Shown: positions 27,686 through 35,951 of the stretch, piece after piece | Layout: each line of letters starts with the position of its first letter | Numbering within the stretch: the first letter of the stretch is position 1 | Origin: Micromonospora zingiberis | GTDB lineage: Bacteria; Actinomycetota; Actinomycetes; Mycobacteriales; Micromonosporaceae | Assembly (NCBI RefSeq): GCF_004331455.1 | Contig: NZ_SJJR01000006.1 | Span: 62,001 to 126,000 of the forward strand | Direction of reading: 5' to 3' | DNA length: 64,000 nt | Notes under the pieces: generated by a model | Database searches by the model: none | Seen by the model: only the letters and a program-made list of their open reading frames with translations | What the model was told of the DNA's origin: nothing | Program-made: the position numbers and the translations under genes

Positions 27686-28048
27686 TCAGAGCGGGCCCCG
27701 ACCGGCGCGCAGGAGCAGCAGCGCGAGTTGGGTGCCGTCGGCGCCGAGGACGCTCCGGAACCGCTCCAGGATCTCCTGCTCACGGGAGAGCACGAGCCGC
27801 GTTCCGCCGGAGGCCATCCGGGTCGCCCCCACCTCGCGGGACAACTCGGCCCGCTCCTGCCACAGCTCGATGAGCGTTCGGTCGATCTCGTCGATCCGTA
27901 CCCGGATCTCGGCGATCCGGGCGGCCGCTGCCGGCTCCGTGGTCCCGGTGCCCGGCTTGGCCGACCCGGGCTCACCGGCCGGGCCGCTGCCGTCGGAGGC
28001 CATGCCGGAACCGGCCGGGACGCCACTCTGCTCCATCACGTCTGACAT
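27686..28048 (-). CDS. Chorismate mutase (AroQ class)
   Basis: 120 residues. The C-terminal 80 residues form the all-helical AroQ domain: IAEIRVRIDEIDRTLIELWQ, then ERAELSREVGATRMASGG and SREQEILERFR. The first 40 residues are Gly/Ser/Pro-rich. It converts chorismate to prephenate for Phe and Tyr synthesis. The start is ATG at 28048, with GAGAGG nine bases upstream. A leader peptide rich in Phe/Tyr and a hairpin lie upstream, consistent with attenuation by aromatic amino acid supply. Confidence 0.88.
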   Translation of the reverse strand: MSDVMEQSGVPAGSGMASDGSGPAGEPGSAKPGTGTTEPAAAARIAEIRVRIDEIDRTLIELWQERAELSREVGATRMASGGTRLVLSREQEILERFRSVLGADGTQLALLLLRAGRGPL

Positions 28049-28098
28049 CTTCGGGTACCTCTCAACGTCTGGTGCCCGTTGCCCGGATCCCGGGACGA

Positions 28099-28133
28099 CG
28101 AAAGCCCCGAGCTCCATGAGCCCGGGGCTTTCG
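28099..28133 (-). terminator. Attenuator-type hairpin before chorismate mutase
   Basis: CGAAAGCCCC pairs perfectly with GGGGCTTTCG, with a further partly paired inner segment. It lies between the leader peptide (stop at 28147) and the gene (start at 28048), the position expected for an attenuator terminator. It lacks a clear T-run. Confidence 0.6.
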
Positions 28134-28146
28134 CAGGTCTGGTTGA

Positions 28147-28212
28147 TCAGGCGCGACCTACGGCTGCCGGACTCCCGGTGCCGTAGTAAAAGTAGAAGCG
28201 CTGATCGAACAC
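28147..28212 (-). CDS. Phe/Tyr-rich leader peptide of chorismate mutase
   Basis: Open frame of 21 codons starting GTG at 28212 and ending TGA at 28147. Residues 6-10 read FYFYY, five aromatic codons in a row out of 21, directly before a strong hairpin. This is the classical layout of a ribosome-mediated attenuator: when charged Phe-tRNA or Tyr-tRNA is scarce, the ribosome stalls on these codons. A similar FYF leader precedes a DAHP synthase gene in Corynebacterium, as I recall. The Shine-Dalgarno is weak, so the exact start is uncertain. Confidence 0.7.
   Translation of the reverse strand: MFDQRFYFYYGTGSPAAVGRA
28158..28186 (-). promoter_or_regulatory. Pause-type hairpin overlapping the Tyr codons of the leader
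   Basis: CTACGGC-x-CCGG pairs with CCGG-x-GCCGTAG around a 4-nt loop. One arm includes the second half of the last Tyr codons, so a ribosome stalled there would melt it. Confidence 0.5.
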
Positions 28213-28283
28213 GCCGTCGAGTATGCCGCCCGCGCGGGGCGGTGCGCAAGGAAACGACCGGCGCAAGCTGCGAGAACGCGACC

Positions 28284-28336
28284 GTTAACAAGGGACCCTG
28301 CGATGCGGCCGGCGTTGGGCAGGGGCCCTTCCTTCA
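28284..28336. repeat. Dispersed intergenic repeat (AAGGAAGGG/TTAAC family), copy 1
   Basis: Read on the minus strand it starts GGTGAAGGAAGGGCCCC and ends GCAGGGTCCCTTGTTAAC. It matches the element at 52816 in both its ends and its internal GCAGGG block. It lies between the chorismate mutase leader and pcrA. Confidence 0.6.
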
Positions 28337-28367
28337 CCGCCTGGCGGGCGGTGTCCGAGGGGCGGCA

Positions 28368-28373
28368 TAGACT
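28368..28373 (+). promoter_or_regulatory. -10 element of pcrA
   Basis: TAGACT lies nine bases before the pcrA ATG, so the transcript would have almost no leader. No Shine-Dalgarno is present. Confidence 0.4.
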
Positions 28374-28382
28374 CGCCCTGCG

Positions 28383-30821
28383 ATGCATCCTCTCTTCGAC
28401 ATCCCCGTGTCCCCGCCCGCACCCGAACCCGCCCGGGCGCAGCCGCCGCGCCGTGCCGCGCCGGGCCGCCTCGATCCGCTGGAGTTGGTGGAGGGCCTCA
28501 ACGGCCCCCAGCGGGACGCGGTCACCCACGCCGGGTCGCCGCTGCTGATCGTCGCCGGTGCCGGTTCGGGCAAGACCCGGGTGCTGACCCACCGGATCGC
28601 CTATCTGCTCGCCGCCCGGGACGTGCATCCCGGCGAGATCATCGCGATCACCTTCACCAACAAGGCCGCCGGTGAGATGAAGGACCGGGTGGCCGCGCTG
28701 GTCGGTCCGCGCGCCCGGCTGATGTGGGTTTCCACCTTCCACTCCGCCTGCGTCCGGATCCTGCGGGCCGAGCACGAGCACGCCGGCCTGAAGTCGACCT
28801 TCTCGATCTACGACGCCGACGACTCGCGGCGGCTGATGCAGCTGGTCGCCCGCGAACTGGACCTGGATCCGAAGCGCTATCCGGCGCGGGGCCTGGCCGC
28901 GCAGGTCTCCAACCTGAAGAACGAACTGGTCGATCCGGAGGCTTTCGCCGCTCGTGCCTCGGGGCCCAACGAGCGGGCGCTGGCCGAGGCGTACACGCTC
29001 TACCAGCGGCGGCTGCGCGAGGCACACGCGCTCGACTTCGACGATCTGATCATGACGACGGTGCATCTGCTCCAGTCGCACCCGCACGTGGCGGAGAGCT
29101 ACCGGCGCCGGTTCCGGCACGTCCTGGTCGACGAGTACCAGGACACCAACCACGCGCAGTATGTCCTGATCAAGGAGCTGGTCGCCGGCACCGAAGGGCT
29201 GGAACCGGCGGAGCTGTGCGTGGTCGGCGACGCGGACCAGTCGATCTACGCCTTCCGGGGCGCGACGATCCGCAACATCCTGGAGTTCGAGCGCGACTTC
29301 ACCGACGCCCGCACCATCCTGCTGGAGCAGAACTACCGCTCCACGCAGACCATCCTGAACGCCGCGAACGCGGTGATCGACCGCAACACGTCCCGCAAAC
29401 CGAAGCGGCTGTGGAGTGACGCCGGTACGGGCGAGCCGATCGTGGCGTACGTCGCCGACACCGAACACGCCGAGGCGGACTGGGTGGCCCGGGAGATCGA
29501 CCGGCTGGTCGACGCCGACGAGACCCGCCCGGGCGACGTGGCGGTCTTCTACCGCACCAACGCGCAGTCCCGCGTGTTCGAGGAGGTGTTCATCCGGGTC
29601 GGCCTGCCGTACAAGGTCGTCGGCGGGGTGCGCTTCTACGAGCGCAAGGAGGTGCGCGACGCCCTGGCCTACCTGCGGGCGGTGGTCAACGACGACGACA
29701 CGGTCAGCCTCCGCCGGATCCTCAACACGCCGCGCCGGGGCATCGGCGACCGCGCCGAGGCGTGCGTGGAGGCGTTGGCCAACCGCGACCGGATCTCCTT
29801 CGGTGCCGCGCTGCGCCGGGCCAAGGACGCGCCGGGCATCTCCAGCCGGGCGGCCAACGGCATCGCCGACTTCGTGGCGCTGCTCGACTCCGCCCGGGAG
29901 TTGGCCGTCGACGGCACGCCGGAGGAGGTGCTGGAGGCGATCCTGACCCGCTCGGGATACCTGACCGAGTTGGAGGAGAGCCTCGACCCGCAGGACGCCG
30001 GCCGGGTCGACAACCTCCAGGAACTGGTCAGCGTCGCCCGCGAGTACACCGAACGGATCGAGGCGACCGGCGCGGACGGGGAGCGGGCCACCCTGGCCGG
30101 CTTCCTGGAGCAGGTCGCGCTGGTCGCCGACGCCGACCAGGTGCCCGCGCAGCCCGGCTCGGCAGCGGACGGTGCCGAGGCGGACGACATCGCGCCCTAC
30201 CAGGGCGTGGTCACCCTGATGACCCTGCACACCGCCAAGGGGCTGGAGTTCCCGGTGGTCTTCCTGACCGGCCTGGAGGACGGCGTCTTCCCGCACCTGC
30301 GCTCGCTGGGCGACACCCGGGAGTTGGAGGAGGAGCGCCGGCTGGCGTACGTCGGCATCACCCGGGCCCGGCAGCGGCTCTACCTCTCCCGGGCGGTGAC
30401 CCGGTCGGCCTGGGGGCAGCCGGCGTACAACCCGCCGTCCCGGTTCGTCGAGGAACTGCCGCCCGAACTGGTCCGCTGGGAGCGGACCGAGGGGTCGTAC
30501 ACCTCGTGGGGTGGCGGTGGTGGCGGCGTGGGAGGCCGCGCGGACCGGGCGCCCGGCGGGCGTGGCACCTTCACCGGAGGTACGCCCAGAGCCGTCCAGT
30601 TGGCGCGCAAGCTCGGCGTGGACGGCAGCCGACTGGCCACCGCGAGCGAGCTGCCGCAGGGGCCGAAGGTCAGCGCCGGGGACCGGGTGAACCACCAGCG
30701 GTACGGGCTGGGCCGGGTGGTGACCGTGGAGGGGCACGGCCCCGGCGCCCGCGCGCAGATCGACTTCGGTGATCAGACCTTGTGGCTGGTGCTGCGGCAC
30801 GCCCCGATCGAGAAGCTCTGA
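28383..30821 (+). CDS. pcrA: ATP-dependent DNA helicase PcrA/UvrD
   Basis: 812-residue superfamily 1A 3'-5' helicase for excision repair and removal of proteins from DNA. Motifs in order: Q motif LNGPQRDAV, motif I AGAGSGKT (58-65), motif II LVDEYQDTN, motif III VVGDADQSIYAFRGA, motif IV LEQNYRS, motif V LHTAKGLEFP, and motif VI YVGITRARQRLYL. The C-terminus has a Gly-rich linker (SWGGGGGGVGGRAD) and a Tudor-like module (GDRVNHQRYGLGRVVTVEGHG), which in PcrA binds RNA polymerase. Length and architecture are normal for actinobacteria. Confidence 0.97.
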   Translation: MHPLFDIPVSPPAPEPARAQPPRRAAPGRLDPLELVEGLNGPQRDAVTHAGSPLLIVAGAGSGKTRVLTHRIAYLLAARDVHPGEIIAITFTNKAAGEMKDRVAALVGPRARLMWVSTFHSACVRILRAEHEHAGLKSTFSIYDADDSRRLMQLVARELDLDPKRYPARGLAAQVSNLKNELVDPEAFAARASGPNERALAEAYTLYQRRLREAHALDFDDLIMTTVHLLQSHPHVAESYRRRFRHVLVDEYQDTNHAQYVLIKELVAGTEGLEPAELCVVGDADQSIYAFRGATIRNILEFERDFTDARTILLEQNYRSTQTILNAANAVIDRNTSRKPKRLWSDAGTGEPIVAYVADTEHAEADWVAREIDRLVDADETRPGDVAVFYRTNAQSRVFEEVFIRVGLPYKVVGGVRFYERKEVRDALAYLRAVVNDDDTVSLRRILNTPRRGIGDRAEACVEALANRDRISFGAALRRAKDAPGISSRAANGIADFVALLDSARELAVDGTPEEVLEAILTRSGYLTELEESLDPQDAGRVDNLQELVSVAREYTERIEATGADGERATLAGFLEQVALVADADQVPAQPGSAADGAEADDIAPYQGVVTLMTLHTAKGLEFPVVFLTGLEDGVFPHLRSLGDTRELEEERRLAYVGITRARQRLYLSRAVTRSAWGQPAYNPPSRFVEELPPELVRWERTEGSYTSWGGGGGGVGGRADRAPGGRGTFTGGTPRAVQLARKLGVDGSRLATASELPQGPKVSAGDRVNHQRYGLGRVVTVEGHGPGARAQIDFGDQTLWLVLRHAPIEKL

Positions 30822-30824
30822 GCC

Positions 30825-30868
30825 AGCCGCCGCCGATCACCGCCGGACAAGCGGGGTGGGCGGCGGCT
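30825..30868 (+). terminator. Terminator of pcrA
   Basis: Perfect 10-bp stem AGCCGCCGCC/GGCGGCGGCT with a 24-nt loop, starting four bases after the pcrA stop. Confidence 0.55.
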
Positions 30869-30872
30869 GCGC

Positions 30873-30878
30873 TATCGT
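30873..30878 (+). promoter_or_regulatory. -10 element of the ABC-F leader
   Basis: TATCGT ends six bases before the ATG of the leader peptide, so the transcript probably begins at that ATG. Confidence 0.4.
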
Positions 30879-30884
30879 CGGGGC

Positions 30885-30929
30885 ATGTACTCGTGCGCCT
30901 TCTCGATGAAGCCCTGGTTCCGCCGCTGA
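30885..30929 (+). CDS. 14-residue leader peptide of the ABC-F gene
   Basis: ATG 30885 to TGA 30927-30929 encodes MYSCAFSMKPWFRR. The stop lies in the loop of a hairpin (30912-30940), and a downstream copy of the complementary strand (30971-30978) can form an alternative stem. This is the arrangement seen upstream of antibiotic-inducible ABC-F and erm genes, where a drug-stalled ribosome changes leader folding. No protein of this sequence is known to me. Confidence 0.6.
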   Translation: MYSCAFSMKPWFRR

Positions 30930-30940
30930 CGGCGGCAGGG
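30912..30940 (+). promoter_or_regulatory. Leader hairpin with an alternative partner (candidate attenuator)
   Basis: CCCTG...CCGCCG pairs with CGGCGG-CAGGG around a CTGA loop. The segment GACGGCGG (30928-30935) can instead pair with CCGCCGTC at 30971-30978. A third stem, GCCGGGC (30990) with GCCCGGC (31011), and CGGCTC/GAGCCG (31014/31026) lie near the gene start. Confidence 0.5.
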
Positions 30941-31042
30941 TTGACCAGCTTCTTCTGATCGTGCTCTGTTCCGCCGTCCTGGTGTTCTCGCCGGGCGGCG
31001 TCTTCGTGCTGCCCGGCTCCATGACGAGCCGAAGAGCAGACA

Positions 31043-32719
31043 GTGAACAATCTTGAACTGAATTCAGCACAATCCTGGGGCAGCCAGCTGCCGGCGGGGC
31101 ACCGGGCGCACGTACGCGCCGAGGGTGTTCGGGTGGTACTGGGCGGACGTGTCGTGCTGTCCGATGTCAGCGTGACCGTCTCGGCCCGCTCGCGCCTGGC
31201 CATCGTCGGCGAGAACGGCCGGGGCAAGACGACGTTGCTGCACGTACTGGCCGGGGTGACCGCACCCGACCAGGGCACGGTGGAGCGGGCCGGCACGATC
31301 GGCCTGGCCGGGCAGGCGCTCGAAGCGCGCAACGGCGAGACGGTCGGCACCCTCGTCCGGGCCGCCACCCGGGAGTCCCACCGCGCGTTGCGGGCGCTCG
31401 ACGACGCGGCGACGGCGCTGGCCGAGGAGGTGCCGGGCGCGGACGCGGCGTACGCCGCCGCGCTCGACGCGGCCACCCGGCTGGACGCCTGGGACGCCGA
31501 GCGTCGGGTCGACGTGGCGTTGGCCGGGCTCGACGCCTGCACCGACCGGCAGCGCCCGTTGTCGACACTGTCGGTCGGTCAGCGCTACCGGGTTCGCCTG
31601 GCCTGCCTGTTGGGGGCCCGCCACGACCTGCTGATGCTGGACGAGCCGACCAACCATCTCGACGCCGACAGCCTGACGTTCCTCACCGGGCGGCTGCGTC
31701 AGCATTCGGGCGGGGTGGTGGTCGTGACACACGACCGGGCACTGCTCCGCGACGTGGCCGTGGAGTTCCTGGACCTCGACCCGAGCCAGGACGGTCGACC
31801 GCTGCTGTTCGCCGGCGGGTACCCCGGCTGGCAGGAGGGGCGTCGCCGGGAGCGCGAACGCTGGGCGCGGGACTACGAGGCCCAGCAGGTCGGACACCAG
31901 CGGCTCGCCGACGCGGTGAACGAGGCACAGCAACGACTGAGCACGGGGTGGCGCCCGGAGAAGGGGCACGGCAAGCACCAGCGCCAGTCTCGCGCCCCCG
32001 GTGTCGTCCAGGCGCTCCGGCGCCGGCAGGAGGACCTCGCGGCCCACCAGCTCACCGTGCCCGAGCCGCCGCTGCGCCTGCGGTGGCCCGAACTCGGCGG
32101 CTGCGCGCGGTCAGCCATCCTGCACTGCGACGGCGTGACGGTGACCGGGCGGCTGCGTCACCCCGTCACGCTCACCCTCGACAGTGCGGACCGACTGCTG
32201 GTGACCGGGCCCAACGGAGCGGGTAAGTCGACGCTGCTCGCGGTGCTGGCGGGTGAACTCGAACCGTCGACCGGTGCGGTACGCCAGCTGCCGCGGGCCC
32301 GCGTCGCGTATCTCGGGCAGGAGGTGCCGGCCTGGCCGCCGACCGCGCTCGCGCACGAGCTGTACGACCGGCACGTCGGTCAACTCCAGTCCCGGGGACA
32401 GCTGCGCGACAGTGACCGGCTGCCCCTGACCGCGACCAACCTGCTCGACCGGGAGGCCCTTCGTACCCCGGTCGGGCGGTTGTCCCTGGGGCAGCAACGC
32501 CGGCTGAACCTCGCGCTGCGGCTCGCCGAGCGGCCCGACCTGCTGATTCTCGACGAACCCACCAACCACCTGTCGGCGCCGTTGGTCGACGAGCTGACCG
32601 CGGCGTTGCGGGAAACCGCGGCGGCCGTCGTGGTGGCCAGCCATGACCGTCAGATGCTCGTCGACCTCGCGGCCTGGCCCGTCCTGTCGCTCACCGGCAA
32701 CGGGGAGGAGGGGTCCTGA
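31043..32719 (+). CDS. ABC-F family ATPase, probable antibiotic-resistance (ribosome protection) type
   Basis: 558 residues with two ABC domains and no membrane segment. First domain: Walker [10 protein letters not shown] (56-64), signature LSVGQRYR, Walker [13 protein letters not shown]. Second: [29 protein letters not shown]. The Arg-rich linker ([17 protein letters not shown]) is the region that enters the ribosome in ABC-F proteins. The second Walker B is followed by LS instead of LD. Actinomycete relatives of this type confer macrolide, lincosamide or streptogramin resistance. The upstream leader peptide favours that role over a housekeeping EttA role. The start is GTG at 31043. Confidence 0.85.
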   Translation: MNNLELNSAQSWGSQLPAGHRAHVRAEGVRVVLGGRVVLSDVSVTVSARSRLAIVGENGRGKTTLLHVLAGVTAPDQGTVERAGTIGLAGQALEARNGETVGTLVRAATRESHRALRALDDAATALAEEVPGADAAYAAALDAATRLDAWDAERRVDVALAGLDACTDRQRPLSTLSVGQRYRVRLACLLGARHDLLMLDEPTNHLDADSLTFLTGRLRQHSGGVVVVTHDRALLRDVAVEFLDLDPSQDGRPLLFAGGYPGWQEGRRRERERWARDYEAQQVGHQRLADAVNEAQQRLSTGWRPEKGHGKHQRQSRAPGVVQALRRRQEDLAAHQLTVPEPPLRLRWPELGGCARSAILHCDGVTVTGRLRHPVTLTLDSADRLLVTGPNGAGKSTLLAVLAGELEPSTGAVRQLPRARVAYLGQEVPAWPPTALAHELYDRHVGQLQSRGQLRDSDRLPLTATNLLDREALRTPVGRLSLGQQRRLNLALRLAERPDLLILDEPTNHLSAPLVDELTAALRETAAAVVVASHDRQMLVDLAAWPVLSLTGNGEEGS

Positions 32720-32723
32720 CCGG

Positions 32724-33563
32724 TCAGCAGGCCACGTCGATGCCACGCGCCCGCAGGAACGGTGCGGGGTCGATCTGATTCCACATCTGACCCTGGTGCA
32801 CCTCGAAGTGCAGGTGCGGGCCGGTCGAGTCGCCGGTGGAGCCCTCCAGGCCGATGGTCTGCCCGGTGCTGACCTTGTCGCCCACGCTCACCTTGGCGGT
32901 GCTCAGGTGGGCGTAGTGGGTCAGGTAGCCGTTGCCGTGGTCGATGAAGACGGAGATGCCGTAGCCGTCGCCGACGTCGCCGGCCTTGGTGACGGTTCCG
33001 CCGAACGCGGCGCGGACCGGGGTGCCGGCCGGCAACGCGAAGTCGATGCCGGCGTGCAGGGTCCCCCAGCGAGGGCCGTAGCACGAGGTGATGGCGGCGC
33101 CGGCCATCGGGATCACCCAGGCGGACTTCGGCGTCGCGCTCTTGGTCGGCTTCGGCGTGGCCTTGGTGGTCTTGGTGGCCTTCGGGCTGGGTTTCGCCGT
33201 CGGGCTGGCGCTGGCGCTGGCGCTGGCGCTCGCGGTCGGGCTCGGCGTCGGGGTCGACGTGGGGGAGGTGCTGGGGGCGACCGGTTCGCGGGCCGAGCGG
33301 TCGGCCCGGCCGGCGGCCTCGGCGCGGGCGGCGGCCTCGGCGCGGGCGGCGGCCTCGGCGCGGGCGGCGGCCTCGGCCTGCGCGTCGAGGGAGACCGGGC
33401 TCGGCGTGGGGTCGCCGTCGCGGGTCGCGACGGCGACGCCGCCGAGACCAACCAGGGCGACCGCACCGATGACCAGGCCGCGGTCGCGCCAGCCGACCCG
33501 CCGCCGGTGGCGGGCCGGGGCGTCGGGGATCTTCCGGTACGGGGTGGAGTTGTCGTCCTGCAC
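32724..33563 (-). CDS. M23 family peptidase, membrane-anchored
   Basis: 279 residues. One N-terminal membrane segment (GLVIGAVALVGLGGVAVAT) precedes an Ala/Glu repeat region (about 3.6 copies of EAAARA), a Ser/Thr/Pro/Lys-rich linker, and the LytM domain. Zinc motifs are HAGID and HLHFEVH. It probably hydrolyses peptidoglycan cross-bridges outside the membrane, or is a regulator if inactive. The start is GTG at 33563, with GAGG eight bases upstream. The stop is four bases from that of the convergent ABC-F gene. Confidence 0.9.
   Translation of the reverse strand: MQDDNSTPYRKIPDAPARHRRRVGWRDRGLVIGAVALVGLGGVAVATRDGDPTPSPVSLDAQAEAAARAEAAARAEAAARAEAAGRADRSAREPVAPSTSPTSTPTPSPTASASASASASPTAKPSPKATKTTKATPKPTKSATPKSAWVIPMAGAAITSCYGPRWGTLHAGIDFALPAGTPVRAAFGGTVTKAGDVGDGYGISVFIDHGNGYLTHYAHLSTAKVSVGDKVSTGQTIGLEGSTGDSTGPHLHFEVHQGQMWNQIDPAPFLRARGIDVAC
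33312..33378. repeat. 18-nt tandem repeat within the M23 gene
   Basis: Unit GGCGGCCTCGGCGCGGGC starts at 33312, 33330, 33348 and partly 33366. It encodes the repeated hexapeptide EAAARA on the minus strand. The unit length keeps the reading frame, so copy number could vary. Confidence 0.75.
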
Positions 33564-33793
33564 GGGCGGACCTCACTGGATCGAAGTGGCACGTGACTTC
33601 GAAATCCTGGTGTCGATCCGACATGTCGTGGGTACCGGGGTTGGTGGTGCCGGTCCGCCGAGGTCGTACCGCTGTCCGGTTCTGTCCGCCGATGTGGCCG
33701 ACTGGCCGAACCCGTGCGGGCGCGGAGCTGTGGCGTCCGCCACAGTCGCGGATGTGAGCTGGGGAACATTGCCGCCGGGTCGACAAAACAAAA

Positions 33794-33819
33794 CCGCCCG
33801 GATCGCGTGATCCGGGCGG
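33794..33819 (-). terminator. Intrinsic terminator of the upstream M23 gene
   Basis: Perfect 11-bp stem CCGCCCGGATC/GATCCGGGCGG with a 4-nt loop. On the minus strand it is followed by TTTTGTTTTGT, a rare clear T-tract for this genome. It lies 20 bases past the stop at 33840. Confidence 0.88.
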
Positions 33820-33839
33820 TCATCGGGCCTTACTGGTAG

Positions 33840-34553
33840 TCAGGAGTCGGCTACCTCGCTGTAGATTGCCTCGACTTGTAGCTTGATGTCCACTCCGCGC
33901 TCCTGGAGCCACGGCACCGGGTCGAGCGGCTTGCCGTTGACATGGATCTCCAGGTGCAGGTGGACGCCGTACGAGTGGCCGGTGTTGCCGACCAGGCCGA
34001 GCTGGTCGCCGGCCTTGACCTGCTGGCCCTCCCGGACGGTGACGGCGGAGGAGTGGCCGTAGATCGCCTCGCTGCCGTCGGTGTGCTGGACGATCACGGC
34101 GTAGCCGTAGCCGCCGAACCAGCCCGCCTTGGTGACCGTGCCCTCGTGGATCGCCACGTACGGGGTGCCCTCGGGGGCGACCAGGTCGACGCCGGTGTGC
34201 AGCTTGCCCCAGCGCATGCCGTACGGGGAGTTGAAGTCGTAGCCCTGAAGGGGGAGCAGCCAGACCCCGGTGTCGGCGGCGGTCTCCGAGCTGCCCCGGC
34301 CGTCGCGGGAGGCCCGCTCCGCGGCATCGGCGCGGTCCGCCGCACCCTGGCTGCTGATCGACGCCTGCTTCAGCTCGTCGAGCACCGACGGGCTGACGCT
34401 CTTGGCGTCCGGCAGTGCGCTGGCACCCAGGGCCACCACACCGGCGCCGACGAAGGCGGTGGTGACCACAGCGGCGTAGCGACTACGTGGGGGGGTGGGT
34501 ACGCGGCGGCGACCGCGATATCGATCGGGCTCAGACGACAGGCGCTGGCGCAC
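33840..34553 (-). CDS. M23 family peptidase, membrane-anchored (second copy)
   Basis: 237 residues: basic N-terminus, one membrane segment (AAVVTTAFVGAGVVALGASAL), a polar linker, then the LytM domain with HTGVD and HLHLEIH zinc motifs and GNTGHSYGVHLH. The C-terminal PLDPVPWLQERGVDI ends like the paralogue at 32724 (DPAPFLRARGIDV). The start is GTG at 34553, after GGAGGG with five-base spacing; the longer frame to 34658 has no better signal. A well-formed promoter lies about 110 bases upstream. It probably acts in peptidoglycan remodelling. Confidence 0.88.
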   Translation of the reverse strand: MRQRLSSEPDRYRGRRRVPTPPRSRYAAVVTTAFVGAGVVALGASALPDAKSVSPSVLDELKQASISSQGAADRADAAERASRDGRGSSETAADTGVWLLPLQGYDFNSPYGMRWGKLHTGVDLVAPEGTPYVAIHEGTVTKAGWFGGYGYAVIVQHTDGSEAIYGHSSAVTVREGQQVKAGDQLGLVGNTGHSYGVHLHLEIHVNGKPLDPVPWLQERGVDIKLQVEAIYSEVADS

Positions 34554-35011
34554 GCATACCCTCCGTTGTCGGGGTTCCGATGCGGTCCAGCCCGCACCCG
34601 GAGGAGGCCCGAGTGTCGGCTGGGACGCGTCGTCACCCGTCCGTAGACCTGATGACAACCGTGGACACGGTAGCCAACCGTCAGTCGAGTCACAAGCCGG
34701 AGCGCCGAACTCGTTGCTCCATTCTGTCCCTTTCCGTCCATGATTGTCATGCCTTCCGCTACCAGGAGGGTGTCCTGGTTATCGTCCGTTCGTCGCGCAC
34801 CGTGACCGATCGGCTGAGTCGTCCTCCTTGACTCGTCCGGTGTCGGTCGTGCCTGTGCGTGAAGCCGCGATGCCGGGGAGTTCCGCTCGTTCCCGCCGAC
34901 CGTCCACCGCTGCCGCGCGCTGTCTTCGCCAGCCCCGGTTCCCCGGCCCCGGTCGCGCGGGTTACCGTTCGTTCAGGTGATTGCCGCGGAGCCGGTGAAA
35001 GGGATGCGCAG
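34554..35011. other. Divergent intergenic region between M23 and icmB-like genes
   Basis: 458 bases without a convincing gene. It holds the M23 promoter and leader. Toward icmB there is a -10-like TACCGT at 34963-34968, with a 44-nt leader. Nothing else was recognised. Confidence 0.5.
34667..34695 (-). promoter_or_regulatory. Promoter of the M23 gene
   Basis: On the minus strand TTGTGA and TACCGT are separated by 17 bases, giving a leader of about 105 nt. I looked for a ydaO-type c-di-AMP riboswitch in this leader and did not find a convincing one. Confidence 0.5.
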
Positions 35012-35416
35012 ATGAGCTCTCGTGTTCGGGTCGTCGTCGCCAAGCCGGGCTTGGACGGCCACGACCGTGGCGCAAAGGTGGTGGCTCGCGCGCTGCGGGA
35101 CGCCGGCATGGAGGTCATCTACACCGGCCTGCACCAGACGCCGGAGCAGATCGTGGAGACCGCGATCCAGGAGGACGCGGACGCGGTCGGCCTGTCGGTG
35201 CTCTCCGGGGCGCACATGACGCTGTTCCGGCGGGTGCTCGAACTGCTCGACGAGCGCGATGCCCGGGACATCGTGGTCTTCGGCGGCGGCATCATTCCGG
35301 ATGCCGACCTTCCCGAGTTGGAGCAACTCGGCGTTGCCAAGATCTTCACGCCGGGCGCCACGACGCAGTCCATCGTGGAGTGGGTCCGGGAGAACGTCGC
35401 GCAGCCGGTGGGCTGA
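35012..35416 (+). CDS. icmB: Cobalamin-binding small subunit of an acyl-CoA mutase (IcmB-like)
   Basis: 134 residues, a stand-alone B12-binding domain. The base-off motif DGHDRGAK supplies the His that replaces the lower axial ligand; GLSVLSGAH and VVFGGGIIP complete the cobalamin pocket. It is very like the isobutyryl-CoA mutase small subunit of Streptomyces as I remember it. That subunit pairs with a large subunit encoded elsewhere; none is in this window. Isobutyryl-CoA/butyryl-CoA isomerisation feeds branched precursors for polyketides. The start is ATG at 35012, with GAAAGGGA upstream. Confidence 0.82.
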   Translation: MSSRVRVVVAKPGLDGHDRGAKVVARALRDAGMEVIYTGLHQTPEQIVETAIQEDADAVGLSVLSGAHMTLFRRVLELLDERDARDIVVFGGGIIPDADLPELEQLGVAKIFTPGATTQSIVEWVRENVAQPVG

Positions 35417-35525
35417 CCTCCGGCTGCTCGGCCGGCTGGCGCCACCGCTCGTCCAGCGGGTGGCCCGCTCGAAACACACCCCGCTGCGGACCGGAAGAGG
35501 TGGCCCGGCGGTTCATAGGCAGAGT

Positions 35526-35562
35526 GAGGGGCCGGACGCACCCCTCACACGTCCGGCCCCTC
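35526..35562 (+). terminator. Terminator of the icmB-like gene
   Basis: Perfect 13-bp stem GAGGGGCCGGACG/CGTCCGGCCCCTC with an 11-nt loop. Confidence 0.75.
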
Positions 35563-35810
35563 TATGCACGATGCCCCGCCGCCACCCCTCGACCGACAGG
35601 GCATCGGCCGTCTGCTGCGTCCTCGCGCCTCGCAGCGCTCCGACACCTGACTCAACGACGCCCTTCCGGCGGGGTTACGCGCAGTCGCCGAGATCCCTCG
35701 CCGACCTGGCAAGATCGCTCGATCGGGTGATCCGTGGACCGGTCCGCTGCGCAGCGGTGACGCAGCGTCTGCGACGGCTGTGGATTACCGCACACCGCGC
35801 ACCCGCTCGG

Positions 35811-35838
35811 TTGCCCGCCGTGCCGACATCGCTAGGCT
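35811..35838 (+). promoter_or_regulatory. Promoter candidate of sucCD
   Basis: TTGCCC and TAGGCT are separated by 16 bases, giving a leader of about 107 nt before sucC. Confidence 0.45.
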
Positions 35839-35951
35839 GCGCCCAATGGCCTGCGTCAACTTCCACTGATGTCAGGCATCGCACTGTTTTCTTTCCATAC
35901 GCTGGTGGCGGCGCGACGGTGCGCCGCGGAGACGGGACGGGACGCGCAATC

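Larger units (their letters stand above)
35417..35951. other. Intergenic region upstream of sucC
   Basis: 535 bases with no convincing gene; the long frame running into sucC from 35259 is a read-through artefact. It contains the icmB terminator and a promoter-like pair upstream of sucC. Confidence 0.5.

Noticed and set aside
28158..30800. 880-codon minus-strand frame opposite pcrA
   Set aside because: Composition is typical of an antisense frame and the pcrA helicase motifs on the plus strand are complete.
33564..34700. ydaO-type c-di-AMP riboswitch upstream of either M23 gene
   Set aside because: Such riboswitches often precede cell-wall hydrolases, but I could not find the conserved core and pseudoknot elements on the minus strand.
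35259..35951. Upstream extension of sucC
   Set aside because: It overlaps the icmB-like gene and its terminator; SucC proteins begin at [12 protein letters not shown].
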